NCBI RefSeq assembly: GCF_900067135.1
Contig: NZ_FJUR01000006.1
Span: forward strand, 62,001 to 126,000
Reading direction: 5' to 3'
DNA from: Rhizobium sp. 9140
GTDB taxonomy: Bacteria; Pseudomonadota; Alphaproteobacteria; Rhizobiales; Rhizobiaceae
DNA length: 64,000 nucleotides
Both the position numbers and the translations under genes were made by a program. The notes under the pieces are model-generated. The model had not been told where the DNA came from. It worked only from the letters and a program-made list of their open reading frames with translations, and searched no databases. Each line of letters begins with the position of its first letter. The stretch's first letter is position 1. Positions 38,809 through 47,241 of the stretch are shown one piece after another.

Positions 38809-39726
38809 TCACATATCGCTTGATATCTGAGGTGAAAATTTCACGTTCGATGGCGCATTAGCCTTGAGGTGATCGATGAGCGCTTCGGCAACGACCTCTG
38901 GAGACTCTTCCAGCAGCCAGTGAGAGCCTCCTTGCAGTTCGACGAAGCGATAGGAAGCGTTGACATGCGCGCTTGTCGCTTCCGCCGCGGCCCGGCCAAG
39001 CGCCTGATCGTTGCTTCCCCAGATAAATACGGTGGGCACGTTAATCCTGCCGATGCGGATGTGAAGATCGAGTGCCCGATACCAGCTCAGTCCAGCCGTC
39101 AGCACGCCGGGCTGTGACAAGCGGGATACGTAATCATCGAGACGCGGTTTCGGCAGCTTGTCCTTGAATACTCGCTTCAGCGCGCTGGCGCCACGTCGCA
39201 AGAGCAGCCATTCCGCGACATGGAAGGGAAGCCGAAAAACAGTGATATAGCGTGAGCGCCGCTTTTGATCCCTGTCGGTCCGGCGGGCCTCCAGCAGTGC
39301 ATCGACATGCGGTGTCGAAACGATCGATAGCGACTGAAGCCGATCCGGATATCTGGCTGCAAGGCTCCAGGCGACGATACCGCCCCAGTCATGACCGGCC
39401 AGATGAAACCGCTCCAGACCAAGAGCGATTGCGATTGCGAGCACGTCGGCGACAAGGTCATCCACCGCGTAATCGCGTACTGTTTCGGGCCGCGCACCTG
39501 CCGAATAGCCGCGTTGATCGATGGCGATCGCGCGATAGCCGGCTTTTGCCAGCGCCACTGCCACTTCCGCCCAGCTGTCGGCGAATTGCGGGAAGCCATG
39601 AAGGAGAAGGACAGTTTCCCCTTCTTTCGGCCCGCACGCCAGGCCCGAGAACACCATTCCGCGAGCAGCCAGGGTGAATTCCTCGATATCCATCCAGGGT
39701 GCGGCCTGATTGCCGATATCCGTCAT
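38809..39726 (-). CDS. Alpha/beta hydrolase, epoxide-hydrolase-like
   Basis: A 305-residue hydrolase with the oxyanion motif LLLHGFPQF, the nucleophile elbow GHDWGG (Asp nucleophile, as in epoxide hydrolases and haloalkane dehalogenases) and the late histidine in GGSHWLLEESPE. The ATG at 39726-39724 overlaps the DyP stop by 4 bases (ATGA), so the two are translationally coupled. The last codons lie over a GATATC-type palindrome like the one before the TetR gene at 43001. A lipid epoxide or similar substrate is inferred from the operon. Confidence 0.9.
   Translation of the reverse strand: MTDIGNQAAPWMDIEEFTLAARGMVFSGLACGPKEGETVLLLHGFPQFADSWAEVAVALAKAGYRAIAIDQRGYSAGARPETVRDYAVDDLVADVLAIAIALGLERFHLAGHDWGGIVAWSLAARYPDRLQSLSIVSTPHVDALLEARRTDRDQKRRSRYITVFRLPFHVAEWLLLRRGASALKRVFKDKLPKPRLDDYVSRLSQPGVLTAGLSWYRALDLHIRIGRINVPTVFIWGSNDQALGRAAAEATSAHVNASYRFVELQGGSHWLLEESPEVVAEALIDHLKANAPSNVKFSPQISSDM
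38812..38828. promoter_or_regulatory. Operator-like palindrome at the 3' end of the hydrolase gene
   Basis: CATATCGCTTGATATCTGA shares 18 of 19 bases with the palindrome before the TetR gene at 42924-42941. It lies within the final codons of the hydrolase. It may be a duplicated end of the locus, or a binding site for a gene once located to the left. Confidence 0.55.
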
Positions 39727-41123
39727 TGCGCAGAGGCATCTGCCGGCTGCCTTTTCCATCCGGCATCAGCGATCCACTTGAGCGCTGAAAGACTTGGCAT
39801 GAACAGATATTCGCCGCCCTTCATGACGTTGAAGGTCTGAACGCCGTCGACCCGCTTACGAACCGGAGTCTGCGGAATGGTGAACTGGCCATCTTCTTCG
39901 TGCAATCCCACGATCGGATCTCGCTCTTCCCCGAGATCGACAAAGTTACCCCGGTTGATCCATTCCTGCTGCATGAACTCGATCGTGTCATAGGCCCGCG
40001 CGCTGATGAAGATGAAGAAAATTCCCCGGTCAGCCTTGCCGTCATCTTGCGGCGTGACATCCTCTGAATAGACCGGACCAAACGTCGATGATCTGCGAAT
40101 GATGCGATGGATGTTGACGTCGGTCAGCAGGGTCAGCTCGGAGTCGCGCGGATTGAGCCGGCGCATGTGACAGCCAAGGGGTACGACGCGTCCCTTCGGA
40201 TCATCCTTGAAATTGAAGTCATTGTTGCGTTGTGGATCATTGCCGAGATGCGGATCGTCGTGATCCGGCGACAGAATGAGCGGGGCGCCAGATCGCCAGC
40301 GACCGAACATTTTGGCAGCAAGGAGCTCGCGTTTCTCTTCAGTCTCACCATGGGCCTTGAGGAACGCATTAAAGCATCCGACGCGGCTCTGGAACTTGCG
40401 CAGGACAACGAAGGTGCCGTTCCTGCCGAGCACCGCAGGCTGCGGCATGGCCAGTTCCTGGCCGTTTTCGCTTTCATAACCAAGAATGAACTCCCCAGCT
40501 TTGATCGGCCGCTCCTCGCCGGGAAGCGGATCAATCCCGCTGCCTTCGACGGCCGGCTGCGAGATCGAATCCCGAAACCCGAACGGGTTTTTAGCACCAT
40601 CAGGTGCCCCGAAGCGATGCTCACCGAGGAGCGTGACGCCGTTGCTTCTGTCGAGTTCTGCCCGCGCCGTCGCCAGCGCCTTGTCGAGTGCCGCGTCGTC
40701 GACGGCATATATAGTCAACGCCAGATGACAGTTTCCGGGTTTGAACACGTCCTCCCACTGCTCAGGCGCATTTGGACCGAAGTCGCGAAGCTGTTCACGC
40801 CTGGCCGCCATACCCTGCTGAAACGGCAAGGGAAAGGTGTTGAGTTGAGCGTCCGGAACGCCGAGTGCCTTCAGACCTTCAAAGCTCAGTGCCGCGCCGA
40901 TCCAGAAATCGAGATTGTCGGTCCAGTTGTCTGCCGAGGCAATGTGAGGCGCAAGGCGACCAAGAAGATCCCTTGCACCCTCGGGCTCATCGAAGTGGAG
41001 CATGGCGTGGATGCCGACATAAGGCTCGGGGCGGCTTCTGAGGATCAGTGCCTGGATGTCATCCAGCTCGAGAGAGACGCTGTCGCGTCGAAACCGTTGC
41101 CTGATCGATTGGAGAAGGTTCAT
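39723..41123 (-). CDS. DyP-type haem peroxidase
   Basis: A 466-residue dye-decolourising peroxidase, a haem enzyme that uses peroxide to oxidise diverse substrates. The conserved distal Asp is in GFRDSISQPAVEG (the family GxxDG appears here as FRDS), and the proximal haem histidine is probably in GCHMRRLNPRDS. No signal peptide is visible, so it is cytoplasmic unless encapsulated. It lies between the 203-residue protein gene (2-base gap) and the hydrolase gene in a four-gene operon. Its near twin at 49703/44924 is broken by IS6. Confidence 0.93.
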   Translation of the reverse strand: MNLLQSIRQRFRRDSVSLELDDIQALILRSRPEPYVGIHAMLHFDEPEGARDLLGRLAPHIASADNWTDNLDFWIGAALSFEGLKALGVPDAQLNTFPLPFQQGMAARREQLRDFGPNAPEQWEDVFKPGNCHLALTIYAVDDAALDKALATARAELDRSNGVTLLGEHRFGAPDGAKNPFGFRDSISQPAVEGSGIDPLPGEERPIKAGEFILGYESENGQELAMPQPAVLGRNGTFVVLRKFQSRVGCFNAFLKAHGETEEKRELLAAKMFGRWRSGAPLILSPDHDDPHLGNDPQRNNDFNFKDDPKGRVVPLGCHMRRLNPRDSELTLLTDVNIHRIIRRSSTFGPVYSEDVTPQDDGKADRGIFFIFISARAYDTIEFMQQEWINRGNFVDLGEERDPIVGLHEEDGQFTIPQTPVRKRVDGVQTFNVMKGGEYLFMPSLSALKWIADAGWKRQPADASAQ

Positions 41124-41125
41124 AC

Positions 41126-41737
41126 TCAGCCCACCTTGTCTAGGAATTCATTGACGGCATGCTCCATTCGTTGCAGCCGCCGCACATCGACCACGGTGAC
41201 CTGCGGATTGGCAACGAACCATCCGGCCGCGGTAATCTGATGTTCGGCGATAAAGTCCTTGACCTTGGGGCTTGCGATGCCAGGCCAGCCCTCGACGGAG
41301 GCGAAGAGCAGATCCATCAGATCCGGGATTTTGGTGGCGAAGTCGTTGATATAGGTATCCCAGTCGCCATCATAGGCGGTGGCGAAGAGGATGCGCGTGT
41401 CATTGTCAAAGAAGACGAAACGCATGTTGTGCAGCGTGCCAACCTTCTGAGCGCCGTCGAAATTGCCATTCACCAGATTGAAAATGCGCCGAAGCCGGTC
41501 GGCGCCACCGGGCTTAAGATCGGCGATGGCCGTCAGCTCGGAGACATTGCCGGATTGGGCTCCGACCCGACCGGCGGAGCCTGCGGTACCCTTGAGATCG
41601 GGATTGTGCTTTGTGACCATCTGCTCAAGCGCAAGCTTGGCGAGTTGCGGGGCGTCCCCGACCACCTCCTCGATCCTGCGCCGAATGGCTTGCAAACGCG
41701 TCTCGTCGATCTGTGGGGTGTCGTCTGTGTCGGCCAT
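41126..41737 (-). CDS. Conserved 203-residue protein of the DyP locus, unknown function
   Basis: I do not recognise a family. The protein is soluble-looking, opens with an acidic tail (MADTDDTPQIDE) and a helical segment, and has a central block (LHNMRFVFFDNDTRILFATAYDGDWDTYINDF). It differs from its counterpart at 50373 at only 5 of 203 positions, far less than the DNA does, so its sequence is under strong constraint. Position directly before DyP in both loci suggests a partner protein, for instance in haem handling or substrate delivery; this is inference. Confidence 0.88.
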   Translation of the reverse strand: MADTDDTPQIDETRLQAIRRRIEEVVGDAPQLAKLALEQMVTKHNPDLKGTAGSAGRVGAQSGNVSELTAIADLKPGGADRLRRIFNLVNGNFDGAQKVGTLHNMRFVFFDNDTRILFATAYDGDWDTYINDFATKIPDLMDLLFASVEGWPGIASPKVKDFIAEHQITAAGWFVANPQVTVVDVRRLQRMEHAVNEFLDKVG

Positions 41738-41788
41738 GCTGGCCTCCTTTCCATGACATTCATGAATTGTCTGGCGATGAGGAATTAT

Positions 41789-42874
41789 TCAATCCGGAAT
41801 TTCGTCGATCGATGTCGGCTCTAAACGGGGCTGCGCGTTCAGCGCGTGACGGCGTGCCGCCGACCGCTCGTATGCGGCAATGCGGATACGCATGATCGAT
41901 CCAAGCGGTTGATGATCCTTGATCCCGTGCCAGGGATTGAAGGATAAGACATCGTCACCATAGACCCGGCGGGCAGGGGAGTACGCCTCCTGAGCGGGAA
42001 TGCGGAGCGTTGCAATGGGCTGTTGCGGAGACAATTCCTCGCGCCACAGCACGGCGGCATCTTCGACGGGCATATGGTCTAAACTGCGACAGAGCTGGGC
42101 GCGCAGTTCGTATTCCGCGGCCTGTTGTCTGAAGTGATCGACGACGAGATCGCGCATCGTACCGTCCTCGATATCACCGACGTCCTGACCGGTCAGATTG
42201 CGAACGTTTTCCGACAAAGGCGCGGCGCTGATCTTGGCGATGTAATCGCCAAACCGGATCGCGGCCATCGAATGATAGGTCTCGCCAAGCAAGTGGGCAT
42301 TATCGCGCGCCAACCCCTTCAAGGTCGCACCTGGCTCGATGCCGACCGCTTCCACGGCCGTCTCCACGCCTCGCGCGACACCAGCCATGGCCCGCTGGAG
42401 GAACGCCGGGTTCTCCGCGTTCTTCTCCAGGAGACCGACAAGCTGGCGGTACTTCTTGATCGTGCCAAAGCTCAAAACCGGGATGTTGACGAGCAGAAAG
42501 TCCTGGTTGTGCCCGGCATCGTCGGCCAGCAACCGATCGCCATCGACGCCGATGACTTTGATCGCCATGCCACGTGGTGCCGGGATGGTGTCGGAGTGAA
42601 TGTCGCCAGGTGCGGAGGACAGGCGAATGATCACGGAGTAAGTGGCCGGTCGCGCAAACAATCCCTGGCACAGATGGTCAGGAAGTTCCGGCACAACCAA
42701 TTCACCCTTGAGAAAACCATGACTTTTGGCATGCGCGTCGCGGACGGCATGGCGGTGGCGCTCGAATGCCTTGCGGTTCGATTCAGCCATTATGTCGAGG
42801 ATTTCAGCAGTGAGGGCATCCTCATCATCTGCTCGAATTTCGACATCTGCATGATAGGGAACGTACTCGCTCAA
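41789..42874 (-). CDS. Catalase-family haem protein (small, SrpA-like)
   Basis: A 361-residue member of the catalase superfamily, shorter than true catalases (about 480 or more). The distal-histidine segment appears as RDAHAKSHG, haem-pocket residues as RLSSAPGDIHSDT and PRGMAIKVIGVDG, and the candidate proximal tyrosine in ARRVYGDDVLSFNPW. Related small catalases include peroxidases and fatty-acid hydroperoxide-cleaving enzymes such as allene oxide synthases. It is the first gene of the operon, divergent from a TetR gene. Peroxide or lipid-hydroperoxide chemistry is inferred. Confidence 0.88.
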   Translation of the reverse strand: MSEYVPYHADVEIRADDEDALTAEILDIMAESNRKAFERHRHAVRDAHAKSHGFLKGELVVPELPDHLCQGLFARPATYSVIIRLSSAPGDIHSDTIPAPRGMAIKVIGVDGDRLLADDAGHNQDFLLVNIPVLSFGTIKKYRQLVGLLEKNAENPAFLQRAMAGVARGVETAVEAVGIEPGATLKGLARDNAHLLGETYHSMAAIRFGDYIAKISAAPLSENVRNLTGQDVGDIEDGTMRDLVVDHFRQQAAEYELRAQLCRSLDHMPVEDAAVLWREELSPQQPIATLRIPAQEAYSPARRVYGDDVLSFNPWHGIKDHQPLGSIMRIRIAAYERSAARRHALNAQPRLEPTSIDEIPD

Positions 42875-42923
42875 ATGATCGCCTCAAATCTATCTTGAAA
42901 CCATATCGACTTTGCTCGGGTTG

Positions 42924-42941
42924 AGATATCGCTTGATATCT
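42924..42941. promoter_or_regulatory. Candidate TetR operator of DyP locus 1
   Basis: AGATATC-GCTT-GATATCT is a perfect inverted repeat centred between the divergent catalase-like and TetR genes. An equivalent palindrome lies in the same position in locus 2 (52182-52197). Binding by the adjacent TetR protein is inferred from this shared placement. Confidence 0.75.
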
Positions 42942-43000
42942 GAGATAAGAATGCCTTACCTTCAGAAATGTTCCAGCACGGCTTGCTTTGTGGAGACAAA

Positions 43001-43639
43001 ATGCCGACGAGCAGAAAAGAAACCCAGCGTCAGACACGCGAGAAGCTCTTGGAAGCCGCCCATGCATCGATTGTGCAGGAAGGCGTCGCGTCGTTCTCGA
43101 TCCGTAGCATCTGCGCGGCCGCCGGGCGCACGCAAGGTGCTTTCTATTCGAATTTTTCGAGCAAGGACGATCTCCTCGTCGATCTGATGGAGATTCATAT
43201 CCTTGAGGAAGTTTCGCTTTTGCGACGGATTGTGCACGAGGCAGCCAGCGACACCATTGAAGAAACGCTACGCGTTCTGGCCGAGCGACTTGCGTATATC
43301 GCCGCCGAGCCCGAATGGTCGCTTCTGTCGATCGAATTGCAGCTCCATGCCCGCCGGGACGAGGCGTTTGCCAAACGCCATAATGCCACGAAGGCGACCT
43401 GCTATCGGGTGTTTTGCGAACTCATCGAGGATCTCGTTGAGAACTATGATCTACTTCCAACTTTGCCTCCCTTGCAAATCGGCATCGGCCTTTATGCTCT
43501 CTGGTCGGGTATGGCCATGCAGGGCGACGTGGCCCAGGCCATGCCACGAGAACAGATGCTGCTGGCCTTCTTCCGGGCGATGACAGGCCTGCATACGATG
43601 CAGCACGGATCAGACCACATCGCTGAAGCAGAAAAGTGA
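43001..43639 (+). CDS. TetR-family regulator of DyP locus 1
   Basis: A 212-residue TetR protein with the helix-turn-helix SIRSICAAAGRTQGAFYSNF (about residues 34-53) and an alpha-helical effector domain (LLSIELQLHARRDEAFAKRH). The start MPTSRKETQ at 43001 has GGAG upstream and aligns with its counterpart at 52269. It diverges from the catalase-like operon across a GATATC palindrome, implying autoregulation and control of the operon. Confidence 0.91.
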   Translation: MPTSRKETQRQTREKLLEAAHASIVQEGVASFSIRSICAAAGRTQGAFYSNFSSKDDLLVDLMEIHILEEVSLLRRIVHEAASDTIEETLRVLAERLAYIAAEPEWSLLSIELQLHARRDEAFAKRHNATKATCYRVFCELIEDLVENYDLLPTLPPLQIGIGLYALWSGMAMQGDVAQAMPREQMLLAFFRAMTGLHTMQHGSDHIAEAEK

Positions 43640-43693
43640 GCGCCAGGAACGGTGCCCGGTACATTACACGGATGCTATCCAATGGAGAGTTCG

Positions 43694-44110
43694 ATGGCGA
43701 GCGTTGGTGCGCGTGCGTTCAGTTTTTCCAGAACACGTTGGGGTGCTTCCTCCCACCGCTACGTTCGGGACAAAAGACCGAGGGCGCTGGTCGTCGAACG
43801 TCAATCCGAATATGCAATCGACTACGATCTGATGTTCAATAAATTCGGCTTTCGGTCACTCTTCACCACGATCCCGGGGGAGGCGGGCAGGGCAGTGTCA
43901 GAGGATGAGGATATAGCCGTTGTGCTGATCGACGCCGACACTGTCGACCTTCGTCGTTGCCTCACCGTTCTCCAACGCATGCGCCCGCTGAAACTGATTG
44001 TCGTCGCCGGACCCGACGCCGAAATCGACGAAGAATATCCGTGCGACGTGCGGTTGGTTCGAAAGCCCTTGGTAATCCGGGAGCTCGAAAAAGAGGTGGC
44101 ATATTTATAG
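43694..44110 (+). CDS. Receiver-like (CheY-type) protein
   Basis: A 138-residue protein with a Rossmann-like pattern: RALVVERQ, VVLIDADTVDL and VRLVRKPLVI, where the Asp of LIDAD and the Lys of RKP match the phosphorylation and switch sites of receiver domains. The acidic pair near the first strand is missing, so phosphorylation is uncertain. The ATG at 43694 has GGAGAG upstream. It ends 7 bases before an IS6-type element and looks complete. Confidence 0.6.
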   Translation: MASVGARAFSFSRTRWGASSHRYVRDKRPRALVVERQSEYAIDYDLMFNKFGFRSLFTTIPGEAGRAVSEDEDIAVVLIDADTVDLRRCLTVLQRMRPLKLIVVAGPDAEIDEEYPCDVRLVRKPLVIRELEKEVAYL

Positions 44111-44117
44111 TTCAAAG

Positions 44118-44923
44118 GGCGTTGTCACGTTGTTCGACTGAGGCCGGACGAAGCGCTTTCAGTTAAACTCAGGCAGTTGCGCCGGTCACGGCCTTCCAGT
44201 GCGCCATGACGCGGATCCGATGAATGTGGGTGGCGAGGGCGGAGTGTTTTTGATGCGACGGGACGAAATGATTTCTAACCGCTGAAAACACGGGGACAAA
44301 TTGTTGCAGACTGCCGACGGATCGGAAGCCCTGCATCACTCGTTCTCGTTTTCGCAGCGGCAGATGGGAATTTTCCGCACGGTTGTTAAGGCCCTTGTGA
44401 GATCTATGTTCTACGGTCGGCATCACATCTCGCTTTGCCGCCCCGTATGAACGCAGTTTATCAGTGACAATCCTCTTTGGCGCGAGGCCTTGCTTCTTCA
44501 GCAGCCTGATCAGCAATCGCTTGGCAGCCTTGGTGTCTCGACGGGTCTGCACGATCTCGTCGAGAACATATCCGTCCTGGTCGACGGCTCGCCAAAGCCA
44601 ATGCTTTCGCCCGCCGATCGTTACGACCACTTCGTCCAGATGCCAGATATCCTCTCGCGACGGCGCCTTTCTGCGCAGTCGCTTTGCGTAGGCCGCACCG
44701 AATTTCCGGCCCCAGCGCCGGATCGTTTCGTAGGACACGACAATGCCGCGCTCCAGCAGCATTTCTTCCACCAGCCGCAGGCTTAACGGGAACCGGAAAT
44801 ACAGCCAGACCGCATGGGCGATGATCTGCGGTGGGAAATGGTGGTTCTTGTAGCTGATGGTCGGCGTGCTCATCACGTCCGGTTATCCGTCAACCGTTAA
44901 GCCACGAACAACGTGACAACGCC
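44118..44923 (-). mobile_element. IS6-family insertion sequence, copy 1
   Basis: An 806-base element with terminal repeats GGCGTTGTCACGTTGTTCG and its complement. It faces copy 2 (48897-49702) in the opposite orientation. The 8 bases just inside (44924-44931, CGGCCAGC) reappear inverted just outside copy 2 (49703-49710), the signature of intramolecular replicative inversion. Confidence 0.93.
44169..44876 (-). CDS. IS6-family transposase, copy 1
   Basis: A 235-residue DDE transposase with HLDEVVVTIGGRKHWLWRAV, VTDKLRSYGAAK and the glutamate in NRAENSHLPLRKRER. It differs from copy 2 by a single residue (KNHHF against KNHRF). The gene is intact. Confidence 0.94.
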   Translation of the reverse strand: MMSTPTISYKNHHFPPQIIAHAVWLYFRFPLSLRLVEEMLLERGIVVSYETIRRWGRKFGAAYAKRLRRKAPSREDIWHLDEVVVTIGGRKHWLWRAVDQDGYVLDEIVQTRRDTKAAKRLLIRLLKKQGLAPKRIVTDKLRSYGAAKRDVMPTVEHRSHKGLNNRAENSHLPLRKRERVMQGFRSVGSLQQFVPVFSAVRNHFVPSHQKHSALATHIHRIRVMAHWKAVTGATA

Positions 44924-45638
44924 CGGCCAGCCTCTCGGCATGCCGGAGCCCGCCGCGCTCGGCAAGAACGGCACCTTCGTCGTTATGCGCAAGTACAACA
45001 GCCGGGTCGGCTGCTTCAACGCCTTCCTCAAGGCGCATGGCGAGACGCCGGAGGAACGCGAGCTATTAGCCGCCAAGATGTTCGGGCGCTGGCGCTCCGG
45101 CGCGCCCTTGACGCTGTCGCCCGACCATGACGATCCCGACCTCGGCGCCGATCCGCAGCGCAACAATGACTTCACGTTCAAGGAAGACCCCAAAGGCCGC
45201 GTTGTGCCGCTCGGCTGCCATATGCGTCGACTCAATCCCCGCGATTCCGAGCTGACGCTGCTTACCGACGTCAACATCCACCGGATCATCCGCCGCTCCT
45301 CGACCTTCGGACCGGTCTATTCCGAGGATGTCGCGCCGGAAGACGATGCCGAAGGCGATCGCGGCCTGTTCTTCATCTTCATCAGCGCGCGTGCCTATGA
45401 CACGATCGAGTTCATGCAGCAGGAGTGGATCAACCGAGGCAATTTCGTCGACCTTGGCGAAGAGCGCGATCCGATCGTTGGCCTGCATGAGGATGACGGC
45501 CGGTTCACGATCCCGCAGGCGTCGGCGCGCAAGCGCATCGACGGTGTGCAGACTTTCAATGTCATGAAGGGCGGCGAATATCTGTTCATGCCAAGCCTGT
45601 CCGCGCTCAAATGGCTGGCGGCCGGGAGCTGGGGTTAG
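44924..45638 (+). pseudogene. DyP peroxidase of locus 2, C-terminal half
   Basis: The fragment begins GQPLGMPEPAALGKNG and runs to the natural end LSALKWLAAGSWG. It carries the proximal-histidine segment CHMRRLNPRDS. Its amino-terminal half is at 49703-50369 on the opposite strand; the two halves share the 8-base join CGGCCAGC and together give a full-length protein very like 39723-41123. The half was moved and inverted by IS6. Confidence 0.93.
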
Positions 45639-45797
45639 GAACCCGCCGGTCAGTCGTTGGCCTTTGTGAAGATGAACGTGCAATTCATCAGGATCGCTGC
45701 GCTCGGCCTCACCATGATCTTTGCCAGTCGCGTCTGGCCCGATCGGTAATCCTGACTGTCCGCCGTCAGCACCAATGGCACAGATTTGAGGTTGTGA
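45639..45797 (-). pseudogene. Possible C-terminal remnant of an unknown gene
   Basis: On the minus strand a frame ending near 45650 reads SVPLVLTADSQDYRSGQTRL and then AKIMVRPSAAILMNCTFIF. It is cut at its start by the IS3-type element. The gene converges with the DyP fragment. No family is recognised, and a chance frame cannot be excluded. Confidence 0.3.
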
Positions 45798-45802
45798 TTT
45801 AA

Positions 45803-45859
45803 GGAGGATCTGGGCTTCGTCGTAGTGACGAAGGAACGAAGATGAAGCCCAGATCCTCC
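45803..45859 (+). promoter_or_regulatory. Leader hairpin over the orfA start of the IS3 element
   Basis: GGAGGATCTGGGCTTC pairs perfectly with GAAGCCCAGATCCTCC, the first codons of orfA. In RNA this would bury the start codon, a known way for insertion sequences to block transcripts entering from outside. The role is inferred. Confidence 0.6.
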
Positions 45860-46228
45860 AATGTAAAATCGCCCGCCAAGGCCCCAGCAGAGCGGGTAGT
45901 GAAGGACATCCGCCGACAGACCCGGCGCCACTTTTCGGCCGAGGACAAGATCCGCATCGTGCTGGATGGCCTGCGCGGGGAAGACAGCATCGCCGAGCTA
46001 TGCCGCAAGGAAGGCATTGCCCAGAGCCTGTATTACACCTGGTCGAAGGAGTTCATGGAAGCTGGCAAGCGCCGCCTGGCCGGCGACACCGCCCGTGCGG
46101 CGACCACCGGAGAGGTCCAGGACCTGCGCCGCGAAGCCCGGGCCCTAAAGGAATGCGTGGCCGATCTGACACTGGAAAACCGTCTGCTCAAAAAAAGCAT
46201 GGTCGCGGATGGGGGCAACGACGAATGA
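45842..46228 (+). CDS. IS3-family OrfA
   Basis: A 128-residue DNA-binding protein with helix-turn-helix (SIAELCRKEGIAQSLYYTWS) and a carboxy leucine-zipper-like helix (LRREARALKECVADLTLENR). Its stop overlaps the orfB start (ATGA). An A7 run at 46190-46196 in the last codons is a plausible -1 frameshift site for making an OrfAB fusion, because the orfB frame is open far upstream. Confidence 0.88.
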   Translation: MKPRSSNVKSPAKAPAERVVKDIRRQTRRHFSAEDKIRIVLDGLRGEDSIAELCRKEGIAQSLYYTWSKEFMEAGKRRLAGDTARAATTGEVQDLRREARALKECVADLTLENRLLKKSMVADGGNDE

Positions 46229-47205
46229 GATATCCCGCATCCGAGAAGCTCGAGATCATCAGAACCGTCGAGCAGTCGCACCTGTCGGCCAAGCGCACGC
46301 TGGACCAACTCGGCATCCCTCGTCGGACATTCTACCGCTGGTATGATCGCTACCTCGAAGGCGGGCCGGAGGCGTTGGAAGATCGGCCATCGGCGCCGAG
46401 CCGGGTGTGGAACCGCATCCCGGCGGGCATCCACGACCAGATCATCGAGCTGGCGCTGGAACAGTCTGAGCTGAGCCCCCGGGAACTGGCCGTGCGCTTC
46501 ACCGATGGGCAGCGCTACTTCGTGTCGGAATCCACGGTTTACCGCCTGTTGAAGGCCCACGACCTGATCACCAGCCCGGCCTATGTCGTGATCAAGGCTG
46601 CCGATCAGTTCCACACGAAAACCACGCGGCCGAACGAGATGTGGCAGACCGACTTCACCTACTTCAAGATCATCGGGTGGGGCTGGATGTATCTGTCGAC
46701 CGTGCTCGACGACTTCTCGCGCTACATCATCGCCTGGAAGCTGTGCACCAACATGCGAGCCGAGGACGTCGCCGACACGCTGGACCTCGCCCTGGCGGCT
46801 TCTGGTTGCGACAGCGCCACGGTGCTGCACAAACCCCGGCTACTCAGCGATAATGGCCCCAGCTACATCGCGGGTGAGCTGGCGGAATACATCGAGGCCC
46901 GGAAGATGAGCCATGTCCGCGGCGCCCCGTGTCATCCCCAAACCCAGGGCAAGATCGAGCGCTGGCACCAGACCCTGAAAAACCGCATCTTGCTGGAAAA
47001 CTACTTCCTGCCCGGCGACCTCGAAGCCCACATCGAGGCCTTCGTCGAGCACTACAATCACCAGCGATACCACGAGAGCCTGGCCAACGTGACGCCTGCC
47101 GACGCCTACTTCGGCAGGGTTCCGGCAATCATCAAACTGCGCGAAAGGATCAAGCGACAGACCATCGAACATCGGCGCTTGCAGCACCGCAAGTTCGCCG
47201 CCTAA
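46225..47205 (+). CDS. IS3-family OrfB transposase
   Basis: A 326-residue DDE integrase-type transposase: EMWQTDFTYFKIIGWGWMYL, LLSDNGPSYIAGELAEY and HPQTQGKIERWHQTLKNRIL carry the catalytic residues. An amino-terminal helix-turn-helix (HLSAKRTLDQLGIPRRTFYR) is also present. It is intact and coupled to orfA. Confidence 0.92.
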   Translation: MRYPASEKLEIIRTVEQSHLSAKRTLDQLGIPRRTFYRWYDRYLEGGPEALEDRPSAPSRVWNRIPAGIHDQIIELALEQSELSPRELAVRFTDGQRYFVSESTVYRLLKAHDLITSPAYVVIKAADQFHTKTTRPNEMWQTDFTYFKIIGWGWMYLSTVLDDFSRYIIAWKLCTNMRAEDVADTLDLALAASGCDSATVLHKPRLLSDNGPSYIAGELAEYIEARKMSHVRGAPCHPQTQGKIERWHQTLKNRILLENYFLPGDLEAHIEAFVEHYNHQRYHESLANVTPADAYFGRVPAIIKLRERIKRQTIEHRRLQHRKFAA

Positions 47206-47241
47206 CATCAACCCCCTGACGAGGTCCGCACTCCGCTAATC

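Larger units (their letters stand above)
45796..47241 (+). mobile_element. IS3-family insertion sequence
   Basis: Two overlapping frames (orfA, orfB) and imperfect ends (TTTAAGGAGGATCTGGGCTT at 45798 and, inverted, TTAGCGGAGTGCGGACCTCG ending at 47239) define it approximately. A perfect 16-base inverted repeat (45803-45818 with 45844-45859) brackets the orfA start. Confidence 0.75.

Noticed and set aside
43959..44166. Extra small forward frame overlapping the receiver-like gene
   Set aside because: It is a shadow in another frame with Arg-rich, low-complexity composition and no start signal.
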